Assembly (NCBI RefSeq): GCF_028802875.1
Contig: NZ_JARAMP010000021.1
Location: 1-64,000, forward strand
DNA: 64,000 nucleotides
Reading direction: 5' to 3'
Source: Seohaeicola sp024304985
Lineage (GTDB): Bacteria; Pseudomonadota; Alphaproteobacteria; Rhodobacterales; Rhodobacteraceae
Shown here piece after piece: positions 58,420 through 64,000 of the stretch. Below the pieces are notes generated by a model. It worked only from the letters and a program-made list of their open reading frames with translations. It made no database searches and had not been told where the DNA came from. Position 1 is the stretch's first letter; each line of letters starts with the position of its first letter. Both the position numbers and the translations under genes were made by a program.

Positions 58420-59950
58420 CATGCAGCCCCGCCTTGCGGGGCTGCGCGGCCAGCTTGCGCTGGCCGCCTTGGCCGGTGGGCTGGGGGCCTTGGGACAGGC
58501 GCCCTTCGATCTGTGGTTTCTGGCAATCCCCGGTCTGGCGCTGCTCTTCGCGCTGTTGCGCCGCGCGGATGGTCCGCGCCGCGCCGCGCTGATCGGGTGG
58601 GCCGCAGGAACCGGCTATTTCGCGCTCGCGCTGTTCTGGATCATCGAACCTTTCATGATCAATCCGGCCCGTCACGGCTGGATGGCGCCTTTCGCGCTGG
58701 TGGGCATGTCCGCCGGTCTCGCGCTCTTCTGGGCAGGGGCAGGGGCCGCAACCCGCTGGCTTGGCGGCACGGCCCTCGCCTTCATCGCCAGCTTCGCTCT
58801 GGTCGAGGTCGCCCGCTCCTATGTCCTCACCGGCTTTCCTTGGGCGCTGATCGGCCATGTATGGATCGACACGCCGCTGGTGCATATGGCCGCACTGGTC
58901 GGCCATCACGGCCTGACCCTCCTCGCCCTGACGGCAGGCACCGGGCTGATGCTGCTCCTGATCCCGGCACGGCGCTGGTGGGGAGCGGCCAGCCTCGCCA
59001 CCGTGGCGGCGGCAGCGCTCTGGGGCAGCAGCGTCCCGATGGGGGCTGGACCCGTCGCACAGGCCGATCCCGCCCTTTCAGAGCGTCCGGTGATCCGCAT
59101 GATCCAGCCCAACGCGCCGCAACATCTGAAATGGGATCGCACGATGATCCCGGTCTTCTTCCAGCGGCAGGTCGATTACACCGCCGCCCCCGCCGAAGAC
59201 CCCGCCCGCCCGCGCCCCGATCTGGTGATCTGGTCCGAAACCGCCCTCAGCGTGCTTCTCGAAAACGCCGAACCGGAACTCGATGCCATCGCCACGGCGG
59301 CCGATGGCGTGCCGGTCGTGCTGGGCATCCAGCGCTTCATCGGCCAGCGCACCTATAATTCCGCCCTTTTCATTGATGAGGGCGGTGTGATCCGCGCCAT
59401 CTATGACAAGCATCAGCTGGTCCCCTTCGGCGAATACATGCCCTTCGGCGAGACCATGGCGAAATTCGGCATCCATGGCATGGCGGCCTCGCGCGGAGGC
59501 GGCTTCTCGCCCGGTCCCGGCGCGCGGCTGATGGATCTGGGGGCGCTTGGCCGCGCCCTGCCGCTGATCTGTTACGAGGCGGTTTTTCCGCAATTCATCA
59601 ACGCGGCACCGGACCGGCCCGATTTCCTCATGCAGATCACCAATGACGCATGGTTCGGGGCGCTCTCGGGGCCCTATCAGCATCTCGCACAGGCCCGTCT
59701 GCGCGCCATCGAACAGGGCCTGCCCATGGTCCGCGTCGCCAATACAGGCGTCTCTGCCATGATCGACCCGCTGGGCCGCATCACCGCCCAGATCCCCTTG
59801 GGACAGGCCGGCTGGCTGGACGCCCCCCTCCCGGAGCCGCTGCCGCCTACGTTCTATGCCCGCACGGGCGAGGGACCGATGCTCCTGCTCATCCCCGGAT
59901 TGTTCATTCTTGCCGCAGGCTGGCACCTGCGGGCGCGACGCACCAGATAG
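58403..59950 (+). CDS. lnt: Apolipoprotein N-acyltransferase
   Basis: This 515-residue membrane enzyme performs the last acylation of lipoproteins. An N-terminal membrane domain of about eight helices is followed by a nitrilase domain with the catalytic Glu in LVIWSETALSVLLENAEP, Lys in IYDKHQLVPFGEYMPF and Cys in ALPLICYEAVFPQF. It overlaps corC by 17 bp if ATG 58403 is used; ATG 58421 is an alternative. The SAM/SAH riboswitch begins 46 bp after the stop. Confidence 0.93.
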   Translation: MRLPPDMQPRLAGLRGQLALAALAGGLGALGQAPFDLWFLAIPGLALLFALLRRADGPRRAALIGWAAGTGYFALALFWIIEPFMINPARHGWMAPFALVGMSAGLALFWAGAGAATRWLGGTALAFIASFALVEVARSYVLTGFPWALIGHVWIDTPLVHMAALVGHHGLTLLALTAGTGLMLLLIPARRWWGAASLATVAAAALWGSSVPMGAGPVAQADPALSERPVIRMIQPNAPQHLKWDRTMIPVFFQRQVDYTAAPAEDPARPRPDLVIWSETALSVLLENAEPELDAIATAADGVPVVLGIQRFIGQRTYNSALFIDEGGVIRAIYDKHQLVPFGEYMPFGETMAKFGIHGMAASRGGGFSPGPGARLMDLGALGRALPLICYEAVFPQFINAAPDRPDFLMQITNDAWFGALSGPYQHLAQARLRAIEQGLPMVRVANTGVSAMIDPLGRITAQIPLGQAGWLDAPLPEPLPPTFYARTGEGPMLLLIPGLFILAAGWHLRARRTR

Positions 59951-59953
59951 CGA

Positions 59954-59982
59954 TTGACGCTTGCCACCAGCGCGCGTAACCA
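59954..59982 (+). promoter_or_regulatory. Sigma70-like promoter of metK
   Basis: TTGACG (59954-59959) and TAACCA (59977-59982) are 17 bases apart, placing the transcript start near 59990, directly upstream of the riboswitch. Confidence 0.5.
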
Positions 59983-59995
59983 CGCTGCTATTCCT

Positions 59996-60039
59996 GTCAC
60001 AACGGCTTCCTGGCGTGACGGGCTTAACCCAATGGAGCA
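59996..60039 (+). ncRNA. SAM/SAH riboswitch upstream of metK
   Basis: The leader GTCACAACGGCTTCCTGGC followed by GTGAC, a linker and AATGGAGCA matches the Rhodobacterales SAM/SAH riboswitch consensus almost base for base. The stem GTCAC/GTGAC closes the hairpin, and the AATGGAGCA strand pairs back with the loop as a pseudoknot. The GGAG of that strand (60034-60037) is the metK ribosome-binding site, so ligand binding should block translation of SAM synthetase, a feedback control. Confidence 0.93.
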
Positions 60040-60045
60040 CTTTTC

Positions 60046-61227
60046 ATGTCACGACAGAATTACGTTTTCACCTCCGAGTCCGTCTCGGAAGGGCACCCTG
60101 ACAAGGTCTGCGACCGCATTTCCGACGCGGTTCTGGACGCCTTCCTCGCCGAAGAACCCGAGGCGCGCGTCGCCTGCGAGACTTTCGCCACGACCAACCG
60201 CGTCGTCATCGGCGGTGAGGTCGGTCTGTCGGACCAGGCCAAGCTGGCCGAATATATGGAACGCATCCCCGACATCGCCCGCGCCTGCATCAAGGACATC
60301 GGCTATGAGCAGGAAAAATTCCACCACGCCACCTGCGAAATCACCAACCTGCTGCACGAGCAATCCGCCCATATCGCACAGGGCGTGAACTCCAGCGCCG
60401 ACAAGGACGAGGGCGCAGGCGATCAGGGCATCATGTTCGGCTATGCCACGAATGAAACCGACGCGCTGATGCCCGCGCCGATCCAGTTCGCCCATGCCAT
60501 GTTGCGCCGTCTGGCCGAAGTGCGCAAATCGGGCGCCGAGCCGACCCTTGGCCCGGATGCCAAATCGCAGCTTTCCGTGCGCTATGAAAACGGCGTGCCC
60601 GTCGGTGTGACCCAGATCGTCCTGTCCACCCAGCATCTGGACGAAAGCATGACCAGCGCCGATGTCCGCGCCGTAGTCGAACCCTATATCCTCGACGTCC
60701 TGCCCGAAGGCTGGGTGACCAAGGATACCGTCTGGCACGTGAACCCCACGGGCAAATTCGTCATCGGCGGCCCCGATGGGGATGCGGGTCTGACGGGCCG
60801 CAAGATCATCGTCGACACCTATGGCGGGGCGGCCCCCCATGGCGGCGGTGCCTTCTCGGGCAAGGATCCAACGAAGGTTGACCGCTCCGCCGCCTATGCT
60901 GCGCGCTATCTGGCCAAGAATATCGTGGCCGCAGGCATGGCCGACCGCGCCACGATCCAGCTCAGCTATGCTATCGGCGTGGCACAGCCGCTCTCGATCT
61001 ATGTCGACACCCACGGCACGGGCGCCATCGAACCCGCCGCGATCGAAGCGGCCATCCCCAAGGTGATGGACCTCACCCCGCGCGGCATCCGCACGCATCT
61101 GTCGCTGAACCGCCCGATCTATTCCCGCACCGCAGCCTATGGCCATTTCGGCCGGCAGCCCGAGGCCGATGGCGGTTTCAGCTGGGAACGCACCGATCTG
61201 GCCGAAGCGCTGAAAAAAGCGGTCTGA
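60046..61227 (+). CDS. metK: S-adenosylmethionine synthetase
   Basis: This 393-residue enzyme makes SAM from ATP and Met. Signatures are FTSESVSEGHPDKVCDRISD (N-terminal), GAGDQGIMFGYATNETDALM and GGGAFSGKDPTKVDRSAAYA. It is controlled by the riboswitch immediately upstream. SAM made here is the cofactor of TrmD, TrmB and MiaB, all encoded in the window. A terminator follows. Confidence 0.97.
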   Translation: MSRQNYVFTSESVSEGHPDKVCDRISDAVLDAFLAEEPEARVACETFATTNRVVIGGEVGLSDQAKLAEYMERIPDIARACIKDIGYEQEKFHHATCEITNLLHEQSAHIAQGVNSSADKDEGAGDQGIMFGYATNETDALMPAPIQFAHAMLRRLAEVRKSGAEPTLGPDAKSQLSVRYENGVPVGVTQIVLSTQHLDESMTSADVRAVVEPYILDVLPEGWVTKDTVWHVNPTGKFVIGGPDGDAGLTGRKIIVDTYGGAAPHGGGAFSGKDPTKVDRSAAYAARYLAKNIVAAGMADRATIQLSYAIGVAQPLSIYVDTHGTGAIEPAAIEAAIPKVMDLTPRGIRTHLSLNRPIYSRTAAYGHFGRQPEADGGFSWERTDLAEALKKAV

Positions 61228-61246
61228 ACCAGTCAGCCACCCGACC

Positions 61247-61279
61247 AAAGGCGGCGCGGCAACACCCACGCCGCCTTTT
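61247..61279 (+). terminator. Rho-independent terminator after metK
   Basis: AAAGGCGGCG (61247-61256) and CGCCGCCTTT (61269-61278) form a 10-bp stem with a 12-base loop, ending in TTTT, 20 bp after the metK stop. Confidence 0.82.
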
Positions 61280-61334
61280 GCTTGACCTCACTCCACCTTG
61301 AAGCCTTGCCCCGATCCGGCTAAGGGGCAGCACC

Positions 61335-62048
61335 ATGACCGACACCCATCACCCCTCCGGCGCGCCCTGGCGCAATTTCTATGGCCGCTTCAAGGGCAAG
61401 ACCCTGCGCGACAGCCAGTATCAACTGCTGGATCAGGACCTCGACAAGCTCTCCCCCGGCGCGGTGGGCTGGGACGAAAACCCCGACCGCATCCCGCTGG
61501 ACCTGCCCGCCCTCTTCGGAGGGCGCGATCTCTGGCTGGAAATCGGCTTCGGCGCGGGCGAACATATGGTGCATCAGGCCGCCGCGAACCCGCAGGTCGG
61601 CATCATCGGCTGCGAGCCTTTCCTGAACGGCGTGGCCATGGCACTGGCCAAGATCCGCAAAGCGGGCGTGGACAACATCCGCATCCATCCCGGTGACGCG
61701 CGCCATCTGTTCGACGTGCTGCCGCCCGCCAGCGTGTCCCGCGCCTTCCTGCTCTACCCGGACCCCTGGCCCAAGAAGCGCCACCACCGCCGCCGCTTCG
61801 TGACGCCCGAGCATCTGGAGCCTCTGGCCCGCACCCTCAAGCCCGGCGCCATCTTCCGCGTCGCGACCGATATCCCCGACTATGTCCGCCAGACGCTGGA
61901 AGAGGTGCCGCGCGCAGGCTTCGACTGGCTGGCCGAAGGGCCAGACGACTGGCGCAAGCCCTGGTCCGACTGGATCTCGACCCGCTACGAGCAAAAGGCC
62001 CTGCGCGAAGGCCGCACACCCCATTACCTGACCTTCCGCAAGCGCTGA
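61335..62048 (+). CDS. trmB: tRNA (guanine-N7-)-methyltransferase TrmB
   Basis: This 237-residue SAM enzyme makes m7G46. It has LWLEIGFGAGEHMVHQAAAN (SAM-binding GxGxGE-like), GCEPFLNGVAMALAKI, FLLYPDPWPKKRHHRRRFVT (TrmB signature) and the C-terminal ISTRYEQKALREGRTPHYLT. ATG 61335 has an AGGGGCA upstream site. It lies just after the metK terminator. Confidence 0.95.
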   Translation: MTDTHHPSGAPWRNFYGRFKGKTLRDSQYQLLDQDLDKLSPGAVGWDENPDRIPLDLPALFGGRDLWLEIGFGAGEHMVHQAAANPQVGIIGCEPFLNGVAMALAKIRKAGVDNIRIHPGDARHLFDVLPPASVSRAFLLYPDPWPKKRHHRRRFVTPEHLEPLARTLKPGAIFRVATDIPDYVRQTLEEVPRAGFDWLAEGPDDWRKPWSDWISTRYEQKALREGRTPHYLTFRKR

Positions 62049-62085
62049 TCCGGCAAGGTCCCGCCGGGTCATGAGCGCGGCGTAT

Positions 62086-62107
62086 GGATATTTTCAGCAA
62101 GAAGAAA
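62086..62107 (+). repeat. Dispersed 22-bp intergenic motif, copy H (subtype GGATATTT)
   Basis: It reads GGATATTT-TCA-GCAAGAAGAAA, between trmB and aroA, and is the copy most like D. Confidence 0.75.
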
Positions 62108-62174
62108 CAGCGGCAATGGACCGTGCCTGCGGGCTGGGCTATCACGCTGCGAGCATTTACTGAGGAGCGACCCG

Positions 62175-63527
62175 ATGTCCGGTCATGCCACACCCGTCCC
62201 GATGACATCCACCGCCTGCGGCCCCCTGACGGGCGAGGCAAATGTGCCCGGTGACAAGTCGATCAGCCACCGGTCCCTGATCCTCGGCGCGCTCAGCGTG
62301 GGCGAGACCCGGATCGAAGGTCTGCTGGAAGGTGAAGACGTGCTGGACACAGCCCGCGCCATGCGCGCCTTCGGTGCCGAAGTGACGGATCACGGCGGCG
62401 GGAATTGGTCCGTGCATGGCGTGGGCGTGGGCGGCTTTGCAGAACCCGATCAGGTGATCGACTGCGGCAACTCCGGCACCGGCGTGCGGCTGATCATGGG
62501 GGCCATGGCCACATCGCCCATCACGGCCACCTTCACGGGGGACGCCAGCCTGAACAAACGCCCCATGGCGCGGGTCACCGACCCGCTGGCGCTGTTCGGC
62601 GCGCAATCCGTGGGCCGCTCCGGTGGCCGTCTGCCCATGACCGTGGTGGGGGCCGCCGATCCGGTGCCTGTGCGCTATGTCGTGCCCGTGCCCTCCGCGC
62701 AGGTGAAATCCGCCGTCCTGCTGGCCGGGCTGAACGCGCCGGGCCAAACGGTCGTGATCGAGCGCGAAGCCACGCGCGATCATACCGAACGCATGCTGGC
62801 CGGCTTCGGCGCCCAGATCGTCACCCGCGACACCCCCGAGGGGCGCGAGATCACCCTGACCGGTCAGCCCGAACTTGTGGCACAGCATATCGTGGTGCCG
62901 CGCGATCCCTCCAGCGCCGCCTTTCCGGTTTGCGCCGCGCTGATCGTGCCCGGCTCGGATGTGCTGGTGCCCAATATCGGCCTGAACCCCACGCGCGCGG
63001 GCCTTTTCACCACGCTGCGTGAAATGGGCGCGGACCTGACATATGAAAACCTGCGCGAGGAAGGCGGCGAACCCGTCGCCGACCTGCGCGCGCGCTTCTC
63101 GCCCGATTTGCAGGGGATCGAAGTGCCGCCCGACCGCGCGGCAAGCATGATCGACGAATACCCCGTGCTGTCCATCGTCGCCGCCTGCGCGCAAGGCTCC
63201 ACCACCATGCGCGGCGTCAAGGAACTGCGCGTCAAGGAAAGCGACCGGATCGAGGCCATGGCCACCGGCCTGCGCGCCAATGGCGTGGCGGTCGAGGATG
63301 GCCCCGACTGGTGGATCGTCCAGGGTCTGGGGCATGGCAACATCCCCGGCGGGGCCACCGTGGCCAGCCATCTCGATCACCGCATCGCCATGTCCTTCCT
63401 CGTGCTGGGCATGGTCACCCGCGACGCGGTCACCGTGGATGATGCCTCGCCCATCGCCACATCCTTTCCCGTGTTCGAGCCGCTGATGCAGGCGCTGGGC
63501 GCGCGGATCACGCGGAGCGCGACATGA
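62175..63527 (+). CDS. aroA: 3-phosphoshikimate 1-carboxyvinyltransferase (class II EPSP synthase)
   Basis: This 450-residue shikimate pathway enzyme has the class II (CP4-like) motifs VPGDKSISHRS, SAQVKSAVLLAGL, RDHTERML and LNPTRAGLF. The catalytic region MIDEYPVLSIVAACAQGSTT and ELRVKESDRIEAMATGLRAN follow. At the position of CP4 Ala100 there is Gly101 in GNSGTGVRL, so it lacks the residue associated with glyphosate tolerance in CP4. The stop overlaps the next gene start. Confidence 0.95.
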   Translation: MSGHATPVPMTSTACGPLTGEANVPGDKSISHRSLILGALSVGETRIEGLLEGEDVLDTARAMRAFGAEVTDHGGGNWSVHGVGVGGFAEPDQVIDCGNSGTGVRLIMGAMATSPITATFTGDASLNKRPMARVTDPLALFGAQSVGRSGGRLPMTVVGAADPVPVRYVVPVPSAQVKSAVLLAGLNAPGQTVVIEREATRDHTERMLAGFGAQIVTRDTPEGREITLTGQPELVAQHIVVPRDPSSAAFPVCAALIVPGSDVLVPNIGLNPTRAGLFTTLREMGADLTYENLREEGGEPVADLRARFSPDLQGIEVPPDRAASMIDEYPVLSIVAACAQGSTTMRGVKELRVKESDRIEAMATGLRANGVAVEDGPDWWIVQGLGHGNIPGGATVASHLDHRIAMSFLVLGMVTRDAVTVDDASPIATSFPVFEPLMQALGARITRSAT

Positions 63528-64000
63528 CCTACCGGCGCTATATCCGGATCCTCGCAGCCGCCACCGGCCTTGTCTATCTGCTGATGCTGGGCATTGGCCT
63601 GCTGTGGATGGTGCCTGCCAGCGGCGGCCATCTGCCCCCCGACACTTGGATCACCGGCTATGACGCGGCGCGCATGACGGGCTGGATCATGGCCCTCGAA
63701 CAGCGGGCGCTGACGCTCTATCTCGGGCCGATCCACTGGCTGGACACGCTCTTTCCGCCGCTGCTGGGCCTGCTGCTGGCCAGCATCATCCTGCGGTTGG
63801 GGCGTGGCTGGCTGGCGATGGTCCCGTTTCTCTATTCGGCCACCGACCTGTGGGAGAATGCCGTGCTGCGCGGCATCCTGCGTAGCGGCGACGTCAGCCT
63901 GTCCGACCATGCCTCTGCCCTGACGCAAGGCAAGTTCGCGTTGCTGGGGCTGGCCGTCGCGCTGCTCTGGATGGTCTGGCGCGATTACCGGCGCAACGGC
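63524..64000 (+). CDS. Membrane protein, function unknown (partial, runs off the window)
   Basis: An open frame starts at ATG 63524, overlapping the aroA stop (ATGA), and stays open for 159 codons to the window end. It begins MTYRRYIRILAAATGLVYLL, with hydrophobic segments at about 8-28, 70-90 (FPPLLGLLLASIILRLGRGW), 92-105 and 140-155 (FALLGLAVALLWMVWRD), so about four membrane helices. No family is recognised. Coupling to aroA is suggested by the overlap only. Confidence 0.65.
   Translation, partial: MTYRRYIRILAAATGLVYLLMLGIGLLWMVPASGGHLPPDTWITGYDAARMTGWIMALEQRALTLYLGPIHWLDTLFPPLLGLLLASIILRLGRGWLAMVPFLYSATDLWENAVLRGILRSGDVSLSDHASALTQGKFALLGLAVALLWMVWRDYRRNG

Noticed and set aside
1..64000. 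tRNA genes
   Set aside because: I looked in gaps for T-loop GTTCRANYC sequences on both strands; the few matches lie inside protein genes.

Overview
The window is GC-rich and gene-dense (about 65% G+C by eye) and looks like chromosomal sequence of a Rhodobacteraceae / Roseobacter-group alphaproteobacterium. The evidence is a SAM/SAH-type riboswitch in front of metK (a class known from Rhodobacterales), paired b and b' subunits in an atpI-B-E-F'-F operon separate from the F1 genes, irr divergent from fabA-fabB-fabI, three tandem peptide deformylases before fmt, class II (CP4-like) EPSP synthase, and BluB with CobC/CobD for aerobic cobalamin synthesis.

Layout. 1-4.2 kb is the end of a surface-polysaccharide locus: rfbA 3' end, a dTDP-L-rhamnose 4-epimerase-like SDR, a sulfotransferase, and an RgpF-like rhamnan synthesis gene broken by an in-frame TAG. 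4.3-13.2 kb is the ffh...rpsP-rimM-trmD-rplS-rpmE ribosome/SRP block on the minus strand, interleaved with two GNATs, chorismate mutase and bluB, and interrupted by two plus-strand genes (M20 amidohydrolase, APH-like kinase). 13.5-15.7 kb has LysR-EamA and an ArsR regulator with a clear operator. 15.9-18.5 kb is the Fo ATP synthase operon. 18.5-31.8 kb carries a GntR regulator with lrgAB, two GNATs, smc, a lytic transglycosylase, cobDC, an orphan receiver-like protein, a glutathionyl-hydroquinone reductase and two unknowns.

31.8-36 kb has patB and the def-def-def-fmt cluster, whose third deformylase has lost catalytic residues, plus two small membrane proteins. 36-41.8 kb is a complete pobA-pcaDCHG-(alpha/beta hydrolase)-pcaB operon converting 4-hydroxybenzoate to 3-oxoadipate. 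42-47 kb holds a HAD/hydrolase/PLP-dehydratase operon, an FKBP, a Cys-containing unknown and a quinone oxidoreductase. 47-50.5 kb is irr and fabABI. 50.5-64 kb carries an FAD monooxygenase, miaB, an OmpA-like protein and lipoprotein that share a module, phoH-ybeY-corC-lnt, riboswitch-metK, trmB, aroA and a membrane protein cut by the window end.

Most of this is core metabolism. The most unusual signals are a perfect 337-bp tandem duplication spanning the ybeY/corC junction; a dispersed 22-bp intergenic motif with eight copies in two subfamilies; the RgpF amber codon; the inactive-looking third deformylase; and the shared WVDPxGCxHW module. I saw no tRNA, rRNA, CRISPR, transposase or phage gene.
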